Counted from the first letter of the stretch, positions 33,801-41,968 are shown. The stretch is DNA of 64,000 bases from Primula veris (GCA_963682055.1 OY821742.1:7153816-7217815); one strand, 5' to 3'. Numbers and translations: made by a program. Notes: generated by a model from the letters alone, not told the origin.

Positions 33801-36246
33801 ATTAATAGTAGAAATATTGTCAAACTCAGATAAAGTTTCTGGTTCATTTTTCTCTTCGTGATAAATAGCACGAGGAATACTTTGTTGGGTGTTAACACCA
33901 TCAAAAACTAAATTAGAAGTTTTAAAAGATGCTAAAGAAGGGTTTGGAGTATAAAACCGAGCAGATTGACTCTGTTTAAAAGAACTTTCATAATCTGAAA
34001 AGGAGCTTCTAGCAGCTAAACGTTTTCCTTTATCAAATTTGACGAAAACATGACCTTCTTTGGTTTGAATAATTTCTTCAATATTTTTATTCTCAACGGG
34101 TTCAGCTGGGCTTGCTGACAATAAATTCCATTCTGTGAGAGGTTCAATATCATCCCATTTAATAGTCTGTGGAGTCTGGACATCTGATTTCAATAAGTTT
34201 GTTTCTATTAAAACAGTTTTTCCTTTTGTGTCAAATATTTTAGCTCTAGGACTAAGAGTAGTCATAGCTTTATAATGAACTCTATAAGTGATATTTAAAG
34301 GTTCAGTACCTTCTTTGAGTTTATAACCATGGGTTTTAATATTCAAAGTTAGAACATCTAAAATATTTTTATCTGTTAAAGAAACAGAGAAATTTGGAAA
34401 ACAGTTAAAATAGACTGGACCGTTACATAAACTCGTTTGGATCTAATAAAGAATCTTTAAATTCTAGGTGGCGACAGTCGCGTAAAGCAATAAAGACTGA
34501 AGTATTTAATCCTTGAGCTGTAAGGGGTTTCACAGCTACTTGTACCATACCGAGATGGACATACTTGTATTTATCAAAATACTTGCGTAGTTCTTCTTTA
34601 TGAAGTAACTGAATAGTCTCCATATCCCGATTAACAGGGATAGTTTGTTCAATAGTTTTAATGGTCATAGCCATTTTAAAATCAAGCATACCAATAGAAT
34701 ATATGCCAGAAGGCTTCACCTTTGGAAGGTGCCAATTTGCTAACTGTTCTTCAAAGTTAGCCATTTCAGGAATATCATTATATTGACATTCTTCTTGCCT
34801 TATATTGGCAGAATTTTTATTGGAATTGGAAGTATAACTTCCTTGAGAAAAATTATGAGATGAATTAGTTCTACCTAATTTAGAAAACATAATAAGTTAT
34901 CATAAAGAGAAGAAATATGCGGAATAAAAGGCGTAAGGATTTAAATCAACAGTCAACGAAAAGAAAAGAGCGTTATACCTTTGGTGCCTCTTCTGGGCTA
35001 TAGGTGAGCTCAAAAACGCGACGAGTTGAAGTAAAAACGTGGCTCTGATACCAAACGTATTCTTCCTCTATATAAATTTAACTTATTATTTAACTTAAGA
35101 AAAAAACAGTCTTGTACAGGTACACTAACTATCTTGTATATTTTTTTGTAGCATGTCAATATCGGGATGGGTCTTTATGATATCCATCGGGTTCAATGCA
35201 GCAGCAAGGTCATTCTTTTATTTACTTATCTTTACTTTTCTTATATCTATTAGCATCTTTTCAGTTTAGATGTGATTATTAACTAAAGTCAAAGTTTATG
35301 TAATGAATTGCAGTGTGAGAGTAAGCAATGAGCTCGGTGCTGGACACCCAAAGTCAGCTTCATTTTCTGTTTCATTGGTCACTTCCGTCTCATTTCTCAT
35401 TTCCATCGTTTCCGCAATTGTGGTACTAGCTTTGCGCGACAACATAAGCTACGTATTCACTGATGGTGAAATTGTAGCGAATGCAGTCTCTGATCTCTGT
35501 CCACTTCTAGCTCTCACGCTCCTTCTCAACGGTTTCCAACCCGTATTGTCCGGTGTGGCTGTTGGTTGTGGATGGCAATCGTTTGTTGCATACGTGAATG
35601 TGTGTTGTTATTATATCGTTGGAGTACCGCTTGGTGTGTTGCTCGGATTCTACTTTAATTATGGAGCTAAGGTAAATTTTGACCTCAAATTGGTAGCTAT
35701 CAAGTTTTGATGTCACAGGTAATTAATATTTGTATTTATTTTTGATGCACCTGTAGGGAATATGGATAGGCATGTTAAGCGGCACGGTGATGCAAACTCT
35801 CATTCTGATGTGGGTCACTTTTCGAGCAGACTGGAACAAAGAGGTAATATAGCGGTCGTTTAATTCTCACACTTCGTCTTCCCCTTCAATTGCTACCTCC
35901 TTCGAAATTAGCCATAGGTGATTCTATTAGGGTCATGGTACTAAATACTAAAAACATTAAACTAATATGTGAATGATTCCAGCTACAACCTTGTTTTGCA
36001 ATTTCCTCATTATCGAAGTCTTTGTAACCTTCTAAACTCTTCTGAGTCAACTTTGATAGTAAAAGACGGTCATATTCATTATCGATTATTTTAGAAAACA
36101 AAGAAAGTAATCCACTTTCATAACGATCCTAATAAAATATCGTCATTTGTTAACTTATAACAATAATCTCACTTGATTTGCAGGTAGAAGAAGCTTTGAA
36201 AAGAATGGATAAGTGGGACGAGAAAAAGAAACCACTAGAGGACTAA
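18822..36246 (+). CDS. MATE/DETOXIFICATION efflux transporter, copy 1
   Basis: Cation-coupled multidrug and toxic compound extrusion carrier, probably on the tonoplast or plasma membrane, resembling Arabidopsis DTX40. Exons are 18822-19133, 21758-22389, 35152-35208, 35314-35671, 35757-35843 and 36184-36246. All have GT..AG borders and consistent phases, giving 502 residues with no stop. The 12 membrane segments expected of the family are visible. Motifs include [37 protein letters not shown] (Glu at residue 112), [16 protein letters not shown] and [11 protein letters not shown]. The length is normal. Intron 1 is 2.6 kb. Intron 2 is 12.8 kb because a 12.5-kb pararetroviral insertion occupies it. 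The coding sequence is intact, but correct splicing over this intron is not assured. It is tandem to copy 2 at 56719. Confidence 0.88.
20200..20697. mobile_element. hAT-like element in MATE intron 1
   Basis: The termini tatggccgc and gcggcccta are flanked by acttaaaa (20192-20199) and acttcaaa (20698-20705), 7 of 8 identical. The interior has the tcgagccgag/gttcgttta motifs common in plant MITEs. In MATE copy 2 only the right part survives (about 58755-58890), so it inserted before the duplication and was later partly deleted there. Confidence 0.7.
22663..24127 (+). pseudogene. Pararetroviral movement-protein region, left copy
   Basis: Begins with the ATG 157 bp after the primer site. The first frame (22663-23130) and second frame (23207-24127) are different frames of one original polyprotein. 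The first is ended by a shift just before 23130 and the second by another near 24090. The content fits the 30K-type cell-to-cell movement protein that opens florendovirus ORF1. This rests mainly on position and partial resemblance. Confidence 0.65.
24128..26451 (+). pseudogene. Pararetroviral coat/zinc-knuckle and aspartic protease region, left copy
   Basis: The main open frame is 24418-26451. At residue ~360 is a CCHC knuckle, [14 protein letters not shown], diagnostic of caulimovirid coat protein, preceded by a basic [21 protein letters not shown] tract and followed by a Ser/Glu-rich acidic stretch. Near residue ~604 is the protease motif LIDSGAD. The frame ends at 26451 by a shift near a T6 run, and the reverse transcriptase continues in another frame. 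Confidence 0.8.
26433..27811 (+). pseudogene. Pararetroviral reverse transcriptase/RNase H, left copy, truncated
   Basis: 26433-27245 carries RT blocks ([31 protein letters not shown]). A shift at a T7 run near 27222 puts the catalytic YIDD and the RNase H start ([11 protein letters not shown]) in the frame from 27214. Viral sequence stops at 27811, so about 70 C-terminal residues of RNase H are missing. The ORF continues to 27873 in junction sequence only. Confidence 0.85.
27820..27966. repeat. 55-bp perfect hairpin at the centre of the viral insertion
   Basis: 27820-27874 and 27912-27966 are exact reverse complements (55/55), separated by a 37-bp loop. The stems contain two copies of agtgcgctt. 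The hairpin lies 8 bp from the end of the left arm and runs into viral 3' non-coding DNA on the right. It is either a foldback MITE or the product of snap-back synthesis when the two genomes joined. Confidence 0.9.
27967..28183 (-). other. Viral 3' intergenic region
   Basis: Non-coding sequence beyond the ORF2 stop of the right-hand viral copy. It may hold the viral promoter and polyadenylation region (TATA-like minus-strand motifs at about 28031-28038 and 28131-28138), but neither can be fixed from sequence alone. Confidence 0.4.
28184..29464 (-). CDS. Pararetroviral ORF2 protein, intact, function unknown
   Basis: A 426-residue open frame whose ATG overlaps the stop of ORF1 in an ATGA quartet (29461-29464), as in a compact viral genome. 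The N-terminus is Ser/Arg-rich (residues 1-45). A long middle part with many aromatic residues, such as WFIRLEP and [11 protein letters not shown], follows. The C-terminus is acidic and ends in a Lys-rich tail. I recognise no enzymatic motif. Florendoviruses carry an ORF2 of unknown role in this position. It is present only in the right-hand viral copy because the left copy is cut before it. Unlike ORF1, it has no frame break. Confidence 0.75.
   Translation of the reverse strand: MSQSSRGRRGLSSSHARHEFDKKRYSSSQSDSGSSRGSAAHSKREPANYEDYLSSGKTQESFLEALKEPVIPGKQKVNEGIIILLNKGDERLFTSPNTLAKRYFETEEHFPLIDNKNLKYFQSILIETGSVMINHMNQHKNTRDISFSKAFIRKVISITEWGLNPNKPMQLKFSHQHYNYWDYMSAWRHAFYYQNRAEKHTWFIRLEPTLLGQDLPYWFYDWFSFIGPNEDIFPPDIADKYTLHCSSNPKITGAKVVTGSHLLRFLITFSLPWIWQWSYAIKRTDIGIMALTRQSYYKWWAKFDCKLVLIKIQEAIEAFKKMEREYAPEKKTVGIPSMSDFKDLFPSVSNIELKEKYLEFIQQQLDVDFSECFQANSSKSESLMEDDAETDNEDMEDYLDNLATLRNPLSMDEKNIATKDKGKAKA
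29461..31120 (-). pseudogene. Pararetroviral reverse transcriptase/RNase H, right copy
   Basis: Mirror of the left copy, but RNase H is complete to its stop at 29461 (292-residue frame from 30339). The RT frame 31120-30308 and the YIDD/RNase H frame overlap out of register through the same shift as in the left arm. RNase H contains [11 protein letters not shown] and a C-terminal [16 protein letters not shown] stretch. Confidence 0.85.
31102..33425 (-). pseudogene. Pararetroviral coat/zinc-knuckle and protease region, right copy
   Basis: Main frame 33135-31102, 677 residues, identical in translation to the left-arm frame, with the CCHC knuckle and the LIDSGAD protease site. It is separated by shifts from the movement-protein frame upstream and the RT frame downstream. 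Confidence 0.8.
33426..34890 (-). pseudogene. Pararetroviral movement-protein region, right copy
   Basis: Frames 34890-34423 and 34346-33426 are identical in translation to the left arm and broken at the same points. Confidence 0.65.
35041..35053 (-). promoter_or_regulatory. Viral tRNA-Met primer-binding site
   Basis: The minus strand reads TGGTATCAGAGCC, the complement of the plant initiator tRNA-Met 3' end used by caulimovirids and many LTR elements. At the left end only the cagagcc part remains, fused to host gtggac. Confidence 0.85.
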
Positions 36247-36556
36247 ATTTCAGTATATTCTTGGTTAATTACAAGAATATACAAAAACTTATTCAAAAGA
36301 TTGGGAATTGAGTGAAACAAGGCCAATTGAGAGTGGGTAAAGTGTATTTTCGTTCTATTGAATTTGGTACTTATGTTAGATACCTACAAAAGTCTTTGAT
36401 TATATATATAAAAAAAATGCCTACTAAAGGCAAATGCAGAAAAGTTTGAGAAATAGACAGTTTTTTTCTTCTTTTTGTTAACTTTTCTTTCGGATCAATG
36501 GTAAATGTAAGTTTTTAAATACACAAAAGAACCTATTAGCAGGAGATATAGCTTAT

Positions 36557-37490
36557 GGCGGTGGCCACGACCGGATTGGGGCGGATTTGTTTCAATTCTA
36601 ATTCAATCCGTAAAATAAATGACGGAACGGATTGAAACGGATTGATGAAATTTAAATCTCCAACCAACCAAATCCAACCCGTAACAATTAAAACCCCAAC
36701 CCAACTTAATCCAACCAGCAAAATAAATTATGGGTTGGGACGGATTGGGTTTAGATTGATCCTTAAATTTTTATTTTGGTCCTTTATTTTTCATAGTTTG
36801 CATAATCAACCAAAATTTTAAAATAAATTGAATATTTCAAACAGAAATATAAATTAAACTCAATCAAAGTACGTTTAAAATATTCACGAACAAGTAATAA
36901 AACTAAAATATAACAATAATTAAATGTTGGTATTTTAAAATGGGGGAGAATATATGTACACCATGAAAAACACCAAAATAGACACTTTTTTTCAAAAACG
37001 CTCCAAATCAAGATTTGATTAATGCAAATCTTTACGGTTTCATGACGGGAACACAAATATGCGTCTTGTTTTTTTCTGAGATGTATAATGATATGTTTTG
37101 AATTTTTAAATTTTAACATAATTTCGAAAACATGTCATTATACATCTCGAAAAAAAAAACAAAACGCATATTTGTGTTCCCGTCGTGAAACCGTGGAGAT
37201 TTGCATTAACCAAATCTTGATTTGGAGCGTTGTTACGAAAAAGTGTCCAAGATATCTAAGTCGATGTTCATATACCTCTCCCTTTTAAAATACACACAAT
37301 ATATATATATTACGGATTGTGACGGATTAACCCGCGGTTTGTGAAACTCAAACCTAACCCAACCCACAAAATATATAACGGATTGGAGCGGAACGGATTG
37401 ATTTTTTTTGAACATTCAAACCATCTCAACTCGCCCCAATCCATACGAATTGGGTTACGAGACGGATTTACGAATTTTTTATCCATCGCA
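36557..37490. mobile_element. hAT-like insertion rich in cggattgg, downstream of MATE copy 1
   Basis: It is flanked by atagcttat at 36548-36556 and 37490-37498. The equivalent site in unit 2 (about 62266-62275) is uninterrupted. The ends carry cggattggggcg-type repeats in inverted orientation. A palindromic MITE is nested inside it (36942-37282). Confidence 0.6.
36942..37282. mobile_element. Palindromic Mutator-type MITE, copy 2, 341 bp
   Basis: It is flanked by the 9-bp duplication ttttaaaat (36933-36941 and 37283-37291). It starts gggggagaatatatg and ends catatacctctccc. It is nearly palindromic over its length, with the same internal blocks as the copy at 6590-6945. Terminal ggggaga plus a 9-bp duplication supports a Mutator-type origin. 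Confidence 0.8.
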
Positions 37491-37541
37491 TAGCTTATAA
37501 TAAATCACAACCGAACGTCTGTAGTCAAGTAGCAAAATTCT

Positions 37542-38204
37542 GGATAAAACTTGGCTCCTATCTGAGTAGAGGATCAGCCTCCTTCCCGTTTAATTGCCCC
37601 AATAACTTGACATATCTTAAATATAATAAGAAAAATAATTAATTATTGATATATTTTACTACCAAAACAATTTTTATAGGTAACAGATCAAATTAATTAA
37701 TTTTTTTTATAAAAATAACATATTGTTCCTATGTAAAATCATATACAAGTATTACGAAATAATCAAAAAATTTAAAAAATATAATATATAACAATCACAA
37801 AAAGACAATTTTAATTAAAATGAGCAAAATGATAAGGATTAATAAATCTTTATTCGGTAACATATATATGGTAAAAAAAAATCATAATTATCTTTATTAC
37901 AAATCTCGTCAAATATGAGGTCAAAAAAAATGTAAGAACTAAGGAAGCTTGAGTCAAAACATGAAAAAAAATTATAATTTATTGATAATTTTTTAGTAAA
38001 AAAATATATATTAGAGGTAGGAAACTATATGTTCAATTATAGATATATATAAAAAATGACATTATGTGTATTTGTGTTATAGGACATTATGTGCATTTGT
38101 GTTATAGATTCACATGTGTCGATGTTATAATTTTGACAAAAATTTTAAAGTGTCAAACCCTTTTTGTGCAATAAAATAAAATATTAACAGAATTGTTAAT
38201 TGAT
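37542..38204. other. Spacer between the MATE duplication units
   Basis: AT-rich sequence with no gene and no recognised element. A short direct repeat containing gacattatgtg and atttgtgttatag occurs near 38057-38107. Confidence 0.4.
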
Positions 38205-39008
38205 GGACTCTCAGAAATATGTAATACAAATTTCAGCCAAATGGATGTTGATTATAAACTTTGTCTAGAAACAATAAATTATGCAACGAGTTGCTATTTT
38301 CTAGCCGAATGGAAATAAAAGTGTATTCGTTATTGATAAACGAATTAATTACATTTTGCGTATGGAAGACAGAATAATCTTAACATGGCATGGAGATATA
38401 TTTTGCTAATATGGACGGGGTTCCACTCTAACTAAGAGCATCCGCGACAAACGTCTCTTTAATTAGTTACATCGAATCAATAAAATGAACTAGATTCAAC
38501 GGGGTCGTATGCAATGTCCTAAAAGATGTATACAAGCATTGAAATTGGTCAATATTTAGCATTTAATTCCATCAATTTCTGCATATTCATCGCCTGATCC
38601 GTTTAAACTCCGCTTAATTTCTGTCTAATACCGTCTACGTTCCACTTAACTAGTAAGCTCCATCTAAGACTTGTACTTGTATGAGTCCAATAGAGAAATG
38701 ATATACGCACAGACTGAGTTGCACAGTATATGCACAAAATGACTATATGAAATGTAATAATATGTAATATGTAAATAGTGATAGGGTCCGGTTTGACTTT
38801 TCTGCTATGTAATTAGTCATTATGTACACCATTATTTGTATATCATTATGTGAATATAACATTACTCAATATGTTATAATGCATCTCACAATTGAGTATT
38901 TACATGTATGTACCTAGTAAATAATCTAAATTAAATATTTAATGCTTATTTAATTGTAATTAGTACTATTAATTATTGGTCAATATTCCGCCCTCCACAA
39001 TATATAAT
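38205..39008 (+). promoter_or_regulatory. Displaced upstream region of MATE copy 2
   Basis: Matches 16818-18695 of unit 1 minus its insertions. It now lies more than 17.5 kb from the copy 2 ATG because of the retrotransposon. Any distal control elements here are separated from the gene. Only about 230 bp of the ancestral promoter, partly duplicated internally, remains next to the ATG. Confidence 0.6.
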
Positions 39009-39246
39009 TCGGGGTGACCCATGATTAAGTCGAGTAACCCTTGGGCCTGGGGCACAGACTGAGCCTGGGGCAAAAAAAAATAAAAAAATTAGGGCCGTGG
39101 TTCAGCCCAATTATATAAAGCCTAGATTATTATAAACTCGATTTTAGCCCAAATTGACAATTAAATTAATTCAAGATTTGCAAAAATAAAACATCCATAT
39201 ATATATATATATATACGTATATATCAATTAAAATGAAACTGATTTT
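39009..39246. mobile_element. Left part of a split ~316-bp element (rest at 56406-56483)
   Basis: tatataat occurs at 39001-39008 and 56484-56491, flanking sequence absent from MATE unit 1. The 5-bp atttt duplication of the Tat retrotransposon lies within this element, so the retrotransposon is nested in it. An 8-bp duplication fits hAT, but the termini (cggggtg/ctcccg) are weak. Confidence 0.45.
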
Positions 39247-39834
39247 TGATAAAGTCATAACTTTGGTCGGTCACGTTAGGCTTTTCAACAATATAATAAT
39301 GGTAAATCAACAGTAAAGAATGGACATTTCTTGATCTTTATTATTACTCGAATTATTATCCTTATTCGGACTATTACACTTGCTCGGATTGTTACACTTG
39401 CTCGGATTAGTACTTCTTTATCACAATTGTGCTCGATTTGGCTACTTAATCTCTTATCTTGGTCGTTCTTCTTTCTCTTCGATATTCGGCTCTATCGCTG
39501 TTCGGCTTGCTTCTTTTCAGACTAAGCTTTGACTAGTTTCTCTCTTTTCTCAACTTCTCTCTATATTTTTTGGATAGATTTCTGGTCCTTTTCTAGGAGG
39601 GGTAGTTGGCTATTTATAGGCAACTATGCTTTCTAGGATGTTGACAAATGTCTCCATCTCAGGGGGTTTTTCAGACATGGGTCCCCAATTGAGTGGGCTT
39701 GACCTTTTGGTAGTAATACCTTATTTTCCTATAAAAGGCATGTGATGACCCATTTAAGCGTTGGATACCCATTTATAAAGTGGGTTGATTACTACCCGAA
39801 TAGAATATTCGAGTCTAATTTTTATGTTCTATCA
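39247..39834 (-). repeat. 3' LTR of the Tat element (588 bp)
   Basis: Differs from the 5' LTR by about nine substitutions and one 1-bp indel (counted by eye), roughly 1.5%. It contains TATA-like motifs on both strands, including a plus-strand tataaaa at 39730-39736 that could feed transcription into the antisense genes. Confidence 0.92.
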
Positions 39835-39836
39835 AG

Positions 39837-39855
39837 TGCTCCCTGACTTCCTCGG
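39837..39855 (-). promoter_or_regulatory. Probable polypurine tract
   Basis: On the minus strand the bases just before the 3' LTR read gaggaagtcagggagca, the expected place of the plus-strand primer. It is only moderately purine-pure. Confidence 0.5.
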
Positions 39856-40022
39856 CGTGGTTTCCATGTCGAGGGAGTCATGCTCGGTCTATCGAGGATA
39901 TTTCTTCGGTCTCGTTGTTCCCAATGCTTCGTTGAGAAACGTAGTGGATTTATGACGGTTCCTTGGGGGGGGGGGCCCATTTAAAGTTTCATATACTAAT
40001 ATCTTTCTTCGAGAAAAACTCC

Positions 40023-40028
40023 TATAAA
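40023..40028 (+). promoter_or_regulatory. TATA box of antisense ORF A
   Basis: tataaa, 55 bp before the ATG at 40083. It is preceded by tctttcttcgaga, also found before the TATA of ORF B. Confidence 0.55.
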
Positions 40029-40082
40029 GGGGAATGCCCCCTCCATAATTAGGCATTTTATTTCTACTTTGCTCGTGACGTA

Positions 40083-40403
40083 ATGGCTTCCTCTGGTTAT
40101 ACTGGTGAGAGCTCCTTTAATTATATTTCTTATTTAGAAACTGAGATCAAGAAATCTCGTACCGCGAATAAGAAACTCGTGGCCAAGGTTTCAGACTACA
40201 AGAAAAGGTTGTCCGACATGGATTCTGCTCATCATGTGACGATGGCCGATCGGGATTGGGCTTATGAGCGTATAAAGAGGCTTGAGGCTTATCTGGCTAA
40301 GCAGAAGGCAGCAAAAAGGGCATATAAGCTTGCCTTCAAGGAGTTGCATGCTCGATCTAAACCAAGTTCGGATGACGATGAAGAAGGCTCTTCCTCGAAA
40401 TAA
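40083..40403 (+). CDS. Antisense ORF A: small coiled-coil protein
   Basis: 106 residues, antisense to the retrotransposon. Residues ~18-90 are heptad-rich charged helix (YLETEIKKSR, ERIKRLEAYL), ending in an acidic, Ser-rich tail (DDDEEGSSSK). The C-terminal AKRAYKLAFKELHARSK block is shared with ORF B (SKRAYKLALEEVYARSK), so the two are paralogues. It has its own TATA box and an aataaa signal at 40472-40477. I do not recognise a family. It could be structural or nucleic-acid associated, or a relic of the coiled-coil part of the larger antisense gene. Confidence 0.6.
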   Translation: MASSGYTGESSFNYISYLETEIKKSRTANKKLVAKVSDYKKRLSDMDSAHHVTMADRDWAYERIKRLEAYLAKQKAAKRAYKLAFKELHARSKPSSDDDEEGSSSK

Positions 40404-40634
40404 TTAGTCTTTTGTGATTTCTTTGTATCTGGTGTTGTCACCTAGTTGTAATCGAATCACGGAAGAATCTTAATAAAACATATTTTACTTACGTTCTTGT
40501 CTGTTTATTTCTTTGATTTCTTATTGGATGACTCCATTGGACTTGAATTGCTGTAGTTAACCATAAATGCTCTCGGGAAGTTCAAGAGGTTTGTCTTTCT
40601 TCGAGACGACCTTTGATCCACCCTTGTTTCTTCC

Positions 40635-40640
40635 TATAAA
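40635..40640 (+). promoter_or_regulatory. TATA box of antisense ORF B
   Basis: tataaa in cctataaaagagg, 52 bp before the ATG at 40692. Confidence 0.55.
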
Positions 40641-40691
40641 AGAGGACTGTCTATATATTCTTTGAGCAGCTCATTCTTTATTATCGAACAC

Positions 40692-41030
40692 ATGGCTTCT
40701 CCTCATGACACTAATGGTGACAATCTTCCTGAATATGTTGCTCATCTTGAAGAGGAAGTTAAAAAAATGCGTTATCTCGAGAAGAGGGTTGCCCGGTTGT
40801 CGGTGGAAGCTCGTCGGGCCGTCGAACTAGACGAGCGATTGGACGCCCTGGAGAAGGAGCACCAAATGTCTTTGCTCGACAGTATTCGTGCTCGTGCTCG
40901 GATCAAAGAGCTCGAGGCCTCTAGAGACAGGCAAATTGCTTCCAAGAGGGCTTACAAATTAGCCCTTGAGGAAGTGTATGCTCGGTCGAAGAAGAAGCCC
41001 GGTGAAGAAGCTGGTCCTTCTACAAAATAA
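40692..41030 (+). CDS. Antisense ORF B: small coiled-coil protein, paralogue of A
   Basis: 112 residues from the ATG at 40692. An earlier non-ATG start of the same frame at 40662 lies too close to the TATA. It is an almost continuous heptad pattern from residue ~12 to ~95 (HLEEEVKKM, ARLSVEARRAVELDERL), with a C-terminal AGPSTK tail. It shares layout and the RAYKLA block with ORF A. The gene is compact: TATA, about 50 bp, ORF, then an aatgaa-type signal near 41099. Function unknown. Confidence 0.6.
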   Translation: MASPHDTNGDNLPEYVAHLEEEVKKMRYLEKRVARLSVEARRAVELDERLDALEKEHQMSLLDSIRARARIKELEASRDRQIASKRAYKLALEEVYARSKKKPGEEAGPSTK

Positions 41031-41582
41031 TACTATTTTTCTTTGTGACTCAATGTCTTTTTGTCGAGAAGTATCTTGTAATGAAGTTCCCCTAGATTAA
41101 TGAAAACTCTTCTTTTTCTCGTTCTTGTATGATTTATTTTCCCAATGCATTTAATTTTGACTGCGCACGCTTGTGGCCTCATGAATGCTTTTTCTTGGGT
41201 CTTGCGTTTGACCTTATCCATTGAACCTTCTGACTCTTTGTATCTAGGGACCAATGGGATTTCTTGAGCCTCGTGCATAAGATCTTATTCACCAGAGTTT
41301 TCTTGAGCTCTGTGTAAAAGATCTTTAACATTTATTTGAACTGCTGCCTTTTCCCAAAATGACGCGTGTTTCGATGCCATTATGACTTACCCCCTTTAAA
41401 TATTGGTAAGAATCCAAGCGTTTTTTGAACAAGAGTGGCTTTTAATTACTCACGCTTTTTTAGAGCCTTTTGGCAATCCAACCGTTTTTTCTTGAACAGA
41501 CACATCTTTTAATTGCCGTCGCTTCTTAGTACCCATTGGCGAACGGTTGCGACTCTCAATACCAGCCCTCATCTAATTGATC

Positions 41583-41590
41583 TATAAATA
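41583..41590 (+). promoter_or_regulatory. TATA box of antisense ORF C
   Basis: tataaata, 85 bp before the preferred ATG at 41675. Confidence 0.55.
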
Positions 41591-41674
41591 CCCGCTTACA
41601 GCATGGTTATATCCACAATCCTCATCATATTATTTTCCCCCATATACAGATCCTCATCTTATAATTTCCTTAAG

Positions 41675-41968
41675 ATGTCTAGTTCTTTCACCCAATCAGC
41701 ATTAGCTTTGCAAGTGGAGGCTTTTGAAGCCTCCTATGGCCATGTACAAAGGCTGTTGAAGGATGCCGAGGAGGAATTGAAGGTGATGCGTTATCACCAT
41801 ACCGAGATGGTTCGGGAATTAACTTGGCTAAGATCCGAACTGGATTACTGCCGACGTGCTCGTCAGGCTCTAGTCGAAGAGAATGAGGTGCTAAGGGGGA
41901 ACCCGACACTACGAGACAGGAATGTCTCTGCCGGGCCCTCTCATCGATACCGATCGACTTCCCCCTAA
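41675..41968 (+). CDS. Antisense ORF C: small coiled-coil protein
   Basis: 97 residues. The ATG at 41675 is preferred because the in-frame ATG at 41603 is only 12 bp beyond the TATA box, before the expected transcription start. The heptad region LLKDAEEELKVMRYHHTEMV lies at the centre, with a basic, Ser/Arg-rich tail ending RYRSTSP. It has the same general form as A, B, D and E but no shared sequence block. Function unknown. Confidence 0.5.
   Translation: MSSSFTQSALALQVEAFEASYGHVQRLLKDAEEELKVMRYHHTEMVRELTWLRSELDYCRRARQALVEENEVLRGNPTLRDRNVSAGPSHRYRSTSP

Larger units (their letters stand above)
22506..35047. mobile_element. Endogenous pararetrovirus (florendovirus-like), inverted double insertion
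   Basis: Caulimovirid-type DNA inserted in MATE intron 2. Copy 2 of the gene shows the uninterrupted host sequence: host identity stops after gtggac at 22505 and resumes near 35085. Two genomes point outward-in: a plus copy cut in RNase H at 27811, and a longer minus copy (about 35047 down to 27967). The order is movement protein, coat region with zinc knuckle, aspartic protease, reverse transcriptase and RNase H, then ORF2. This is the two-ORF plan known for florendoviruses. Both outer ends lie at the tRNA-Met primer site. About 48 bp (35048-35095) of uncertain viral or filler origin lie beyond the right end, and some 60 bp of host intron are missing. Confidence 0.85.
29742..35047 (-). repeat. 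Right arm of the 5306-bp inverted repeat
   Basis: Reverse complement of 22506-27811, with the same frame breaks at mirrored coordinates. Confidence 0.9.
16818..37541. repeat. Tandem duplication unit 1 (MATE copy 1)
   Basis: The upstream flank, all six MATE exons, most intron sequence and the downstream flank match unit 2 (about 38205-62314). The match runs from ggactctcagaaa to gtagcaaaattct. Differences are mostly insertions: 16973-17832, 18175-18485, 22506-35047 and 36557-37490 are present here and absent from unit 2. Confidence 0.8.
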
